The notes below the pieces were generated by a model. The model made no database searches and was not told the origin of the DNA. It was given only the letters and a program-made list of their open reading frames with translations. Made by a program: the position numbers and the translations under genes. A stretch of 64,000 nt of DNA from Micromonospora inaquosa (lineage in GTDB: Bacteria; Actinomycetota; Actinomycetes; Mycobacteriales; Micromonosporaceae). The stretch is from NCBI RefSeq assembly GCF_003857055.1, contig NZ_QGSZ01000187.1:1-64000 (forward strand), given 5' to 3'. Of this stretch, positions 41,124 through 48,733 are shown in pieces (the stretch's first letter is position 1; every line of letters starts with the position of its first letter).

Positions 41124-42056
41124 ATGCGTAAGTATCTGGTGCCCTTCGCTGCCCTCATGGCTGCCGGCGTGGCGTTGACCGCGTGCAGTTCGACCTCTGA
41201 GGCACCCGCGCCGGCGAGGGCGTCCGCCCCGGCCGGCGGAGAGGCCACAGAGCCCTCGAATGGTGCGGTGGGCGGCGATCTCGCGCTACTCTCCGGCACC
41301 GCGAAGTCGAACCGGTCGGAGGCCAACAGCGGCGACTGGGCGGTGCCGAACGGCGGCCTCGCGGTGGGTGCGGCCCGCCAGTCGTCGCAGCGGTGGGTCC
41401 AGTTGACCGCCAGCAGGGCCGGCGACCTCAACCCCGTGGTCGTGAACGGGGCGGGACTGACGCTCTACCGCTTCGACAAGGACAGCAACAACCCGCCCAC
41501 CTCGAACTGCAACGGAGAATGCGCGCAGACCTGGCCGCCGGTCACGGTCGCGTCGAACGGCAAGATCTTCATCGCGGGGGTCAAGAAGTCGGCGGTCGGT
41601 ACGGTTCGGCGCGCCGACGGCGCCCTCCAGATCACCATCGGCGGCTGGCCGGTGTACCGGTTCGCCAAGGACACCAAGCGGGGTGACACCCTCGGCCAGG
41701 GCGTCGGAGGCACGTGGTTCGGGGTGACCCCGACCGGTGGCAAGGCCGGCGCGCCGGAGGGCGGTCAGGACAACCCGGGCACCGGTGGCGTGACCGCTCC
41801 GCCCGCCACGAGTGCCGTCTTCTTCGACGACGCCAACTTCAGCGACAACGGCGCCTCCCAGGGCGTGGCCGTGGCCGGCGACGGGTGCCAGAACCTGGCC
41901 CGTCCCGGCGTCGCCTCCTCGGTCGCGGCCCCCGGCTCGCTGAAGATCTGGGTGGGCCCCGACTGCACCGGCCGATCGCAGGTCATCAACGGTGACATCG
42001 CGGACCTGGCGACGATCGACTTCGACAACGCCATCGCCTCGGTCCGCTTCAGCTGA
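41124..42056 (+). CDS. Lipoprotein with COG4315-type repeats and a beta/gamma-crystallin-like C-terminus
   Basis: 310 residues. Lipobox LTAC (Cys21). Two copies of the secreted repeat of unknown function: LTLYRFDKDSNNPPTSNCNGEC and WPVYRFAKDTKRGDTLGQG, separated by a strand pair. The last 85 residues (FFDDANFSDNG, GCQNLARPG, SLKIWVGPDCTGR) resemble a beta/gamma-crystallin or I36-inhibitor fold. Exported and membrane-anchored; function unknown. Its promoter matches those of the type VII-like locus, and a paralogue of the repeat part is at 53729. Confidence 0.85.
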   Translation: MRKYLVPFAALMAAGVALTACSSTSEAPAPARASAPAGGEATEPSNGAVGGDLALLSGTAKSNRSEANSGDWAVPNGGLAVGAARQSSQRWVQLTASRAGDLNPVVVNGAGLTLYRFDKDSNNPPTSNCNGECAQTWPPVTVASNGKIFIAGVKKSAVGTVRRADGALQITIGGWPVYRFAKDTKRGDTLGQGVGGTWFGVTPTGGKAGAPEGGQDNPGTGGVTAPPATSAVFFDDANFSDNGASQGVAVAGDGCQNLARPGVASSVAAPGSLKIWVGPDCTGRSQVINGDIADLATIDFDNAIASVRFS

Positions 42057-42071
42057 CCATCCGTCCGATCC

Positions 42072-42114
42072 ACGGGTGTGCCGGTCCGGCTCTACGCCGG
42101 GCCGGCACACCCGT
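42072..42114. terminator. Hairpin terminator between lipoprotein and anti-sigma genes
   Basis: 19-bp stem with a single G-T wobble and a 5-nt TCTAC loop, between convergent genes. Confidence 0.85.
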
Positions 42115-42231
42115 CTTCGTACCGGCTGAGTCGTGACCCGACAGTTCCCGGTGGACCGACGCAGATCGAGGGCGCCGGAATGCGCTGTTCTTGATCCGTG
42201 ACCGCGCACCGTGCCACCCGCCACCGTCCGG

Positions 42232-42957
42232 CTACAGCCGCACGGTGGCGTACGCCTTGCCGTCGGTGTTCTCCACGCGGACACCGCTGACCGTGGCGGG
42301 GTCGATCAGGGCACTGCCGTCGAGTGTGGTGCCGTTGGCCGACCCTTCGTCGGACACCAACCAACTGCCCGCCAGTACCGTGCTGCCGCCCTCGCCGACG
42401 ACCAGCAGGCGACAGCGCTCGCCCTGAGGGATGCCGGACACTGCTGCGTTGACCCGCACCCAGCCCGCTGCCGGGGTCAACGCGACGGTGAGCCGGGCAC
42501 CCGTGCCCGGGTCGGTCGTGCTGGCCTGGCGGGTAGCCGGGTTCGCGGCGGTCACCGCGGTCGACGGGGCGGGCAGGGCACCTGTCTCGGGTGTGTCAGT
42601 GGTCGTGCGGCCCAGCAGGACGCCGCCGGAGGCCGCGGCGGCGAGAGCCACCACTGCGGCAGCGCTCATGATTGCCAGGCGGCGCTGGCGACGCCCGGAC
42701 GATTCGCTGCGAACCTGACGCAGGGTGCGCTGCAACAGCAGGTCACCGCCTTCCGGTGGGCCGTCGAGCAGCATCGCCTCGGGTACGGCCTCCAGGGCGT
42801 TTTTCCACCCCTGGAGCGACTCGACCTCGCTACGGCACTCCGCACAACCCGCCAGGTGCTCCTCCGCCTGCCGGAGCTGCTCCTGGTCGAGCTCGCCCGT
42901 CAGATAGCCGCCGATGTCCACGTGGTCACCGGCCGGCATCAAGCTGTCCGATTTCAT
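42232..42957 (-). CDS. Zinc-binding anti-sigma factor (ZAS/RskA-like), membrane-bound
   Basis: 241 residues from ATG 42957. Cytoplasmic ZAS domain with His34-x3-Cys38-x2-Cys41 (HLAGCAEC), one membrane helix (about 100-125), and an extracytoplasmic RskA-like beta domain. It should hold the sigma factor encoded 22 bp upstream inactive until a signal outside the membrane or redox change releases it. Confidence 0.9.
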   Translation of the reverse strand: MKSDSLMPAGDHVDIGGYLTGELDQEQLRQAEEHLAGCAECRSEVESLQGWKNALEAVPEAMLLDGPPEGGDLLLQRTLRQVRSESSGRRQRRLAIMSAAAVVALAAAASGGVLLGRTTTDTPETGALPAPSTAVTAANPATRQASTTDPGTGARLTVALTPAAGWVRVNAAVSGIPQGERCRLLVVGEGGSTVLAGSWLVSDEGSANGTTLDGSALIDPATVSGVRVENTDGKAYATVRL

Positions 42958-42979
42958 TAGGCAGACCGTTCCACCCGGT

Positions 42980-43501
42980 TCAGCGCCCAGCGATGTCGCG
43001 TAGCGCCCGGAGTGCGTAGTAGGAGCGTGACTTGACCGTTCCCGGCGGGACACCCAACGCCTTCGCGGCCTCCGCGACTGTACTCCCGAGTAGATATACC
43101 TGCTCCAGGACCTCGCGATGCTCCTGCGAGAGGCGGTTGAGGGCGTCCATCACCACCATCGAATTGACCACCTGGTCGGCGTGGTCCCGCTCGATCGCGA
43201 CGTCCGTCGGGCTTTCCGGCACCTCGGACGGTCGCGCCATGCGCGCGCGCACCGCATCGGTGATGAGGTTACGTACCACGGTGAGCAGCCACCCCCGCAC
43301 CGATCCCTTGCCGTTGACGAGACTGTCCGGATGGCGCCAGGCGCGCACCAGCGCCTCCTGGACGATGTCCTCGGCAATGGCCCGATCGCGGGTCAGTTGC
43401 GTCGCGTACGCGAGCATCGCCCGGCCGTGTTCCTCGTACAGGGATCGGATCAGGGCCTCGTCTGCTACCTCGCGCCGACGATCGGGCCTCAAACCCGCCA
43501 T
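42980..43501 (-). CDS. ECF-type sigma factor of the secretion locus (SigL/SigK-like)
   Basis: 173 residues from ATG 43501, chosen because GGAGG lies 9 nt upstream (the ATG at 43510 is too close to it; the ORF extends to 43618). Region 2: MLAYATQLTRDRAIAEDIVQEALVRAWRHPD; region 4: LSQEHREVLEQVYLLGSTVAEAAKALGVPPGTVKSRSYYALRALR. Co-transcribed with the anti-sigma gene. Five TGAACC-N16-CGTGTG promoters nearby are its probable targets. Its own upstream region lacks that motif. Confidence 0.92.
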   Translation of the reverse strand: MAGLRPDRRREVADEALIRSLYEEHGRAMLAYATQLTRDRAIAEDIVQEALVRAWRHPDSLVNGKGSVRGWLLTVVRNLITDAVRARMARPSEVPESPTDVAIERDHADQVVNSMVVMDALNRLSQEHREVLEQVYLLGSTVAEAAKALGVPPGTVKSRSYYALRALRDIAGR

Positions 43502-43706
43502 ACGTACCATCCTCCGTTGCCCTCGCACCGGCGTCGCCGCCGGTGCACCCGGGTAACCAGGATGCCTGCCGTACTTCCGAATACCGGCAATCGGGAACGA
43601 ATGTGTTCCTATGCTCACGTGGGTGAACTTTCGCGCTTTCGGCCGATCGGCGCGGCGGCCTCATCTCCGTCCGGGCAACGCGACGGGGGCGGGTGCACAA
43701 AGGAGG

Positions 43707-45044
43707 TCAACCACCGAGGACCGGGATGAGCCGGCCGCGCGAGGTGGGGCGGTCGAGGTGCAGGCCGAGCACCCCGACGTCGAGGGCGCCGTTGGCCTCG
43801 CTCTCGAACCGCCAGACGGTGTTCGGCGCGTCGCCAACGACCACCACGGCCGCCGTACCGTCGGAGGCCTCCGCCACCGCACCGATCCGTTCCCACTTAT
43901 CGGGCGGGAGCGGGGCGGTGATCACCACCAGGTGGTCGCGAAGCGTCAAGGCCCCGTGAGCGTGCTGCGCGTCGTCGCCGGGCAACCCCAGCACGGTACG
44001 CACGTCGACGACCACCCGAACCCGCTCTGGAATCGGCCAGGGCGGAGGTGGCGGGCCGACCACGGTGATCGCCACCGACGGGGCCGCGTACCGGCTGATC
44101 TCGTCGAGGAAGGCACCCGCCAGGCGCCGCGTGACCGCCGGCTCCCCGGTGAGGGCGATGATGCCGGGTGCGCGTCCCAGGTTGACGACTGTCAGTTCAC
44201 CTCCGACCGTGCCGACGGTGGCGAGTAGCGGCAGCTCGCCATCACCACCAGCGACGTTCTGGTCGAGGTCCCAGCTCGGCGCTTCCCAGATCGCACCCTG
44301 TTCCCGTGCCCGCCACGGGGGCGGCGGGTCCGGTAGTGCTGGCGCCAGCCGCAGCGACACCCGGTCCGCACCGACCATCGCCGCGTACACCTGGGGTTGG
44401 GACGCCTGTGCGGCGATCTGCCGCAAGGCGCGGTCCAACACCTGCCGTGAACCCGGCGCCGGTCGGGCCGGCTCGGCCGCGCGGCGGCGGGCCCGCCGGA
44501 TCAGCACCGGTACGACGGCCGCCAGGAGCACCGCGCCGATGCCGAGCATCGTCGCCGTGACCGCTCGGAGCCCGAGTGTCTCGCCGTCGTCGACCGGAGG
44601 AGCCGCGGGCGCCGCTGCCGACTGTCCCGCCCGCGGTCGTTCGACAGGCGGAACCTGCGGCTGCTGGCCCTCGTTCGGCCCGGCCGACGGCGGCGGACCG
44701 ACGCGGATCTCGCCGGAGGTCGCGCCCTCGGGGAGGACGAGGACCCAACCGGCGGGGATCGGCTGGGCCGGATCCGTGAGGATGCCCCCGTCCGGCTGGG
44801 TACGTCCCTGGTTGAGCTCGAGGATCTCCGGCCAGCGCCGGCTGTCGCCGAGCACCCGGTCGGCGACCCCGGGCAGCGTCATGTCGCTCTCCGCGCCCGG
44901 TTGCCCGGGCACCACCCAGTACGGCACCGACGGCTCTACGGCGTCGGCCCGGCCGGGGACCGACAGGACCAGAGCGGCCACCACCGCCAGCAGCACTCCC
45001 GCGCCGGCGCTCCGGCACCCGGCGTACGCCCTGGTCACGGACAT
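43707..45044 (-). CDS. LysM-like membrane protein of the type VII-like locus
   Basis: 445 residues. Signal-like N-terminus; residues 40-110 resemble a LysM fold (WVVPGQPG..., SRRWPEILELNQGRT, IPAGWVLVLP); a Pro/Ala-rich stretch; membrane helix about 165-185; and a 250-residue cytoplasmic alpha/beta domain (ITVVGPPPPPWP, VVVDVRTVLGLPGDDAQ) I cannot name. Last gene of the leftward effector operon, 1 bp after the preceding stop. May anchor the secretion apparatus to peptidoglycan (inference). Confidence 0.7.
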   Translation of the reverse strand: MSVTRAYAGCRSAGAGVLLAVVAALVLSVPGRADAVEPSVPYWVVPGQPGAESDMTLPGVADRVLGDSRRWPEILELNQGRTQPDGGILTDPAQPIPAGWVLVLPEGATSGEIRVGPPPSAGPNEGQQPQVPPVERPRAGQSAAAPAAPPVDDGETLGLRAVTATMLGIGAVLLAAVVPVLIRRARRRAAEPARPAPGSRQVLDRALRQIAAQASQPQVYAAMVGADRVSLRLAPALPDPPPPWRAREQGAIWEAPSWDLDQNVAGGDGELPLLATVGTVGGELTVVNLGRAPGIIALTGEPAVTRRLAGAFLDEISRYAAPSVAITVVGPPPPPWPIPERVRVVVDVRTVLGLPGDDAQHAHGALTLRDHLVVITAPLPPDKWERIGAVAEASDGTAAVVVVGDAPNTVWRFESEANGALDVGVLGLHLDRPTSRGRLIPVLGG

Positions 45045-45045
45045 C

Positions 45046-45576
45046 TCACTCGGCTCCGTCGGCGTCGACCGATTCGCGCAGGGCGTCCGCCAACAGGCGC
45101 ATGGACCGTGGACCGCCAGGGTTGACCAGCACGTCGAGGCCCTCCGGGATCAGCCGCACCAGCTCGGTCAGATCGACCTGCCGCCACTGTGGCGCGTCGA
45201 CGCGCGCCTGGTCGAGGCCGCTGGAGGCGACCACCACGCAGGCCACCCCGTCCGGGGCGGACGCCACGGTCACCTCGCCCGCCTCGTCGAGCGCCACGGC
45301 CACCAGGCTGTCCCGCAGCGCCCGCAGCACCAGGCTGACGTCAGCCCGGTCGGTGGCGACGAGCTTCGCCGCCGCGTCCACCGGGCTCGTGGGTGAGTCG
45401 GCGTTACGCGGCTGGTACAGCGGATTGGCCTCGAAGCGCCCAGCGGTCCCGTCGTCCTCGACCAGCCAGCCGCCGACGATCGTCTCCACCGGGGGGACCT
45501 CCGGCGACTCCTCGTCGAGGTCGTCGTCGCTGTCCAGCAGCAGCATCCAGTTACGTTGCACGTCGGCATCGTCCAT
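45046..45576 (-). CDS. Type VII secretion-associated (SseB-like) protein, possible effector partner
   Basis: 176 residues from ATG 45576, which shares one base with the effector stop (TGATG); AAGGAGG is 7 nt upstream. N-terminal acidic stretch, then VGGWLVEDDGTAGRFEANPLYQPR and a C-terminal SseB-like part (LVRLIPEGLDVLVNPGGPRSMRLLADALR). Such proteins are often encoded in actinobacterial type VII loci. Tight coupling to the effector would also fit an immunity protein or chaperone. Confidence 0.65.
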   Translation of the reverse strand: MDDADVQRNWMLLLDSDDDLDEESPEVPPVETIVGGWLVEDDGTAGRFEANPLYQPRNADSPTSPVDAAAKLVATDRADVSLVLRALRDSLVAVALDEAGEVTVASAPDGVACVVVASSGLDQARVDAPQWRQVDLTELVRLIPEGLDVLVNPGGPRSMRLLADALRESVDADGAE

Positions 45577-47414
45577 CACGACGCCTCCTTCCGCGTCGGT
45601 TTGATCCTCTTGAACTCGCCCATGTTGTCGACCGCCAGGGTCGCAATGGTCTCGCCGGGACTGGTGAACCGTCCGTCGAAATCCACGCCTCGGGTCACCT
45701 TCACGGTCTCGGTCGCCGCGAAGATGGGCCGTCTGTTGCCGAGGTCCCGCATGGTGTCCGCGAACTTCTGGCCGGCGTCGCCAGCCTCGTTGGCGAAGTT
45801 GCAGGAGATCATGGCGATCGTGCTTTTCGGGTTGGCGCCCGCGGCGGCCTTGAAGGTGGTGTCGTTGCTCAGGATTCTGGCCATGGTGTCGCCGCGGACG
45901 TCCACCACCTTGCCGTTCGTCAGGGTCACGGCGGCGCTGTCCGGGCTGCCGTGCGCGAAGACGAAAATCGGGTCGCTCTTCAGCCCGTACCAGGGAGCCG
46001 GCACGTACTCGTTGCCGACGAGGGTGGACTCCTCGCCAGGCAGTTTCCGGATGATCTTGTCGTTCGGGCGTACCCCCGAGCCGTCCAGGTTCTTACCGGT
46101 GGCGAGATTGCCATGCTGCCGCCCCCAGTCGCTGAAGTGCTCGACGTCGGTCGATGTGCTGGGGAAGATGACGCCGATCTGCTTGCCGTTGCTGTCTTTC
46201 AACGGGACGGACGTGACGTCCTCGACGTGGAAGGTCTTGAGGCGGCCGCTGTCGGTCACCCCGACCTGGAGTGTGGGATCCCTGTCACGCTTCGCGTTGA
46301 CGATCTTCCGTTCAGCGGTGAAGCGCAGATCGTCGATCTTGTTGTTGACCGACGTGAACGCGCCCTTGACGGTCTTGCCGAGGCCGACGGTGGTGACGGC
46401 TGTGTCGATCCCCGCCCCTGGCGCCGGGGCCTTCTCCACGGTTCGGGTGCCACCCGGAGGGCGGCCAATCCCCCTGGTGCTGTTTTTGATCCCGTCCGAG
46501 ACCGTACCGGGCAGCTTGTTGCCACCCTTACCGGCGATCTTGATGATCCGGCCGACGAGCCGTCCGCCCGGCACCAGACCGAGCGCCAGACCTCCAGCGG
46601 CCAACCCGATCGCGGCGGGATCCCCGCTGGCGGCCGCCGCCGCGAGGTCGATCGCACCGGCGAGCAGGCCGAGCGCCTGACCCAGCGGAGGGAAGATGAA
46701 CGAGGCGATCACCGAGAGCACGTCCAGGATCGCGGTGATCCACTGGATGACTGTGCTGCGGAGGAAGTCGATGAACGCCTGGAACGCCTCGACGATCTTC
46801 TCCCAGAGCGACCGCTGGGGAGCATCCTCCGCCAACCCCCGCAGCGTCTGCGCCGCCGTCCGGGCAGCCTGATCACGCAATGCCGTCGCCTGGCCCAACA
46901 GCGCCTTCGCCTGGTCGAGCGCCTGCTGCGCGTCGGCGGCACGGTTCTGTGCGGCGGCGTCGTCGTCATTGGCCCTGTCCTTCGCGGCCTGCTCCGCCGC
47001 CGGGTCGGCGCCCAGCGCGGCGACCGCCGCCTGCGCCGAGGCGAGCGCCGCCTGCGCCGCGGTCTGGTCGCCGGAGGCCTGCCGGGCCTGGTCGAGGGCG
47101 CGCAGCGACATCGTCTGCGCCTCCTCCAACGACGGCAGGTACCGCAGGTACGCGTCCGCCGCCGCGGCATAGGAGTTCGCCATCTGATCCAGCCGCCCGG
47201 GCAGCTTGCCGATCAGATCACGGAATGCCTCCATCGCCCTGCCCTGACCAAGGTGGACCTGGCCACCGGCGGCGAGCAGGTCATGCGCCTCCCGGGTGGT
47301 CGTGGACAGCTCTTGGTACGCCCGCGTGATCTCGTCGAAGGACTCCGGATCACCGGGTACCGGGTCGGAGTCCACCTGCAACACCGACCATTCGGCGTCT
47401 CCCGGACGCGTCAT
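45576..47414 (-). CDS. Type VII-like secreted effector with caspase-like C-terminal domain
   Basis: 612 residues from ATG 47414 (GGGGAGG 6 nt upstream). Residues 1-110: helical type VII export-like domain (FDEITRAYQELSTTTREAHDLL). Residues 110-200: Ala/Gln-rich coiled coil. Residues 205-300: hydrophobic helices (FIDFLRSTVIQWITAILDVLS, LGLLAGAIDLAAAAAS). The C-terminal 150 residues have FVFAHGS (His488) and IAMISCNFANEAG (Cys538), the His-Gly and Ser-Cys strand ends of clan CD (caspase/CHAT/C80) cysteine peptidases. Likely a polymorphic toxin or autoprocessing effector (inference). Transcribed from the divergent ECF promoter at 47474. Confidence 0.72.
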   Translation of the reverse strand: MTRPGDAEWSVLQVDSDPVPGDPESFDEITRAYQELSTTTREAHDLLAAGGQVHLGQGRAMEAFRDLIGKLPGRLDQMANSYAAAADAYLRYLPSLEEAQTMSLRALDQARQASGDQTAAQAALASAQAAVAALGADPAAEQAAKDRANDDDAAAQNRAADAQQALDQAKALLGQATALRDQAARTAAQTLRGLAEDAPQRSLWEKIVEAFQAFIDFLRSTVIQWITAILDVLSVIASFIFPPLGQALGLLAGAIDLAAAAASGDPAAIGLAAGGLALGLVPGGRLVGRIIKIAGKGGNKLPGTVSDGIKNSTRGIGRPPGGTRTVEKAPAPGAGIDTAVTTVGLGKTVKGAFTSVNNKIDDLRFTAERKIVNAKRDRDPTLQVGVTDSGRLKTFHVEDVTSVPLKDSNGKQIGVIFPSTSTDVEHFSDWGRQHGNLATGKNLDGSGVRPNDKIIRKLPGEESTLVGNEYVPAPWYGLKSDPIFVFAHGSPDSAAVTLTNGKVVDVRGDTMARILSNDTTFKAAAGANPKSTIAMISCNFANEAGDAGQKFADTMRDLGNRRPIFAATETVKVTRGVDFDGRFTSPGETIATLAVDNMGEFKRIKPTRKEAS

Positions 47415-47473
47415 GACCAACCTCCCCATCGCACCGACCGCTCCCGCTCCGGCCAACGCCGTGAGCCGACTCG

Positions 47474-47501
47474 CACACGTAGCGAGCGTGGAAACGGTTC
47501 A
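47474..47501 (-). promoter_or_regulatory. ECF-type promoter TGAACC-N16-CGTGTG of the effector operon
   Basis: Minus strand: -35 at 47501-47496, -10 at 47479-47474, 59 bp before ATG 47414. Back to back with the rightward promoter at 47509; the two -35 boxes form a CGGTTCAG-N5-CTGAACCG palindrome. Confidence 0.8.
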
Positions 47502-47508
47502 GCCGGAC

Positions 47509-47536
47509 TGAACCGATCCGACCGGCCGGCCGTGTG
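47509..47536 (+). promoter_or_regulatory. ECF-type promoter TGAACC-N16-CGTGTG of the WXG100-like operon
   Basis: -35 at 47509-47514, -10 at 47531-47536, 78 bp before ATG 47615. Confidence 0.8.
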
Positions 47537-47576
47537 TACGGCGCGGAGTCATTGGCCGGACCGGGGAGGAGCGGGG

Positions 47577-47618
47577 ATGGGCAAGCGGAGCGGGCTCGAC
47601 GCCGAGGTGGCGGCATGA
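47577..47618 (+). CDS. Possible 13-residue leader peptide
   Basis: ATG 47577 lies 5-8 nt after GGGGAGGAG and the short frame (MGKRSGLDAEVAA) ends at TGA 47616-47618, overlapping ATG 47615 as ATGA. The real gene has no good ribosome site of its own, so this could couple its translation. May be chance. Confidence 0.3.
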   Translation: MGKRSGLDAEVAA

Positions 47619-47914
47619 GCGTCATCGACGTACCCGGCGCGGAGCTGGAGCGAGTGCATGACCTGTTGCAGCGCACCAAGGAGCTGATGGACGGCTCATC
47701 GGTCAGGTCGATGGGTCCGGTCGTCGACACGCTGGGGCAGCACGAGTTGGAAGCGGCCGCACGCGAGTTCGAGAAGCGCTGGGGTGACGGACGGTACGTC
47801 GTGGCCAAGGACCTCGAAGGGGTCCGCGACGCCGCGAAGGCGGTAGCCGACGCGTTTCGGGAGACGGACGACCAGACGGTAGCCGCGCTCGAGTCGGACG
47901 GAGCGACGAGTTGA
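47615..47914 (+). CDS. WXG100-like small helical protein
   Basis: 99 residues, mostly helical. RWGDGRY stands at the position of the WxG turn, and the C-terminus AFRETDDQ matches the AFSETDNQ end of the WXG100 protein at 53200, the kind of tail used as an export signal. Likely an Esx-type substrate or partner. Start ATG 47615; the stop overlaps the TTG of the next frame. Confidence 0.75.
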   Translation: MSVIDVPGAELERVHDLLQRTKELMDGSSVRSMGPVVDTLGQHELEAAAREFEKRWGDGRYVVAKDLEGVRDAAKAVADAFRETDDQTVAALESDGATS

Positions 47915-47934
47915 CCAGCGGAGGAAGCACGGCA

Positions 47935-48573
47935 GTGGCTGTCCCGATCGGATTCGAGCTTCGTACACCGCAGGACTGGGTCGACTTCTCGGTCGCCGAC
48001 GATGCGAGCGAGAACCGCGTCGCGGACGAGGTGTGGACGCGGGCCCGCGAGAGTGGGTTCACCGAGGAGCAGGCGGGACAGTACGCCGAGCAGCTACGCC
48101 GGTCGGTGCGCCAGGCCCGCAACGTGGGCGCGGTGCACGCCACCGGCACATTCCAGGTGTACGAGGACGGCGCGCTCATCGCCACGATGCTGCTCTCCGT
48201 GGTCACCCCGCCCGCCACCGGCGACATCATCGGGGCCTTGACCGCGGTGGCGCAGCCCGCACACGCCGACGGCACCTGGCGTCGGGTGAGCACCGCCCAG
48301 ATTCCCGCGATCGGCACCGTCGGCCGGGTGCACGGCATCCAGAACGTCACCCAGGAAGGCGCCAGCATGCGCTGCGCCGTGATGCACACGGTCGTACCAC
48401 TGCCGGGAACGGCGAACGTGTTGGTGGTGACCGGTTCGAGCCCAAATCTCGCGGAGGCGGAGGAGATCTTCGAGCTCTTCGCCACGATCACCGCGACACT
48501 GACCTTCTCGGATGAGGGTGAGGCCGCCGCGCTCACGCCGCTGGCGGTCTCCCCGGGGGAGGTCGGCAGCTAG
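47935..48573 (+). CDS. Hypothetical protein of the type VII-like locus
   Basis: 212 residues from GTG 47935 (GGAGGA 9 nt upstream); TTG 47911, overlapping the preceding stop, is an alternative. No signal peptide or membrane helix. Alternating strands (ATGTFQVYEDGALIATMLLSVV, MRCAVMHTVVPLPGTANVLVVTGSSP) suggest a compact alpha/beta fold like the PsbP/LpqN-type domains. Co-transcribed with the WXG100-like gene; may be its chaperone. Function unknown. Confidence 0.6.
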   Translation: MAVPIGFELRTPQDWVDFSVADDASENRVADEVWTRARESGFTEEQAGQYAEQLRRSVRQARNVGAVHATGTFQVYEDGALIATMLLSVVTPPATGDIIGALTAVAQPAHADGTWRRVSTAQIPAIGTVGRVHGIQNVTQEGASMRCAVMHTVVPLPGTANVLVVTGSSPNLAEAEEIFELFATITATLTFSDEGEAAALTPLAVSPGEVGS

Positions 48574-48628
48574 GGGGTAGCTGCCGACCCGCGTTGGGGG
48601 GACACCGTTGGGGGGTGTCCCCCCAACG
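48561..48628 (+). terminator. Tandem hairpin terminators
   Basis: First: 10-bp perfect stem GGTCGGCAGC/GCTGCCGACC (48561-48589) spanning the stop codon. Second: 15-bp perfect stem (48592-48606 with 48614-48628) and 7-nt loop. Confidence 0.88.
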
Positions 48629-48689
48629 TCGTTTCGGTACCCGTACGTCGGCGGGGCGTCGCCGTACCGGCGGGGCTGGACACGGTCGA

Positions 48690-48714
48690 GTCCGGCCCCG
48701 ATCCGGGGCCGGAC
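48690..48714 (-). terminator. Hairpin terminator of the EssC gene
   Basis: Perfect 11-bp stem GTCCGGCCCCG/CGGGGCCGGAC with a 3-nt loop, 20 bp beyond the stop at 48734. Confidence 0.8.
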
Positions 48715-48733
48715 CCCGTCGTCGCGGTCGCGC

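Noticed and set aside
42976-42983. Further CTGAACCG copy on the minus strand before the anti-sigma gene
   Set aside because: The TGA is the sigma factor stop codon and no CGT box follows at 15-17 bp, so it is probably chance.
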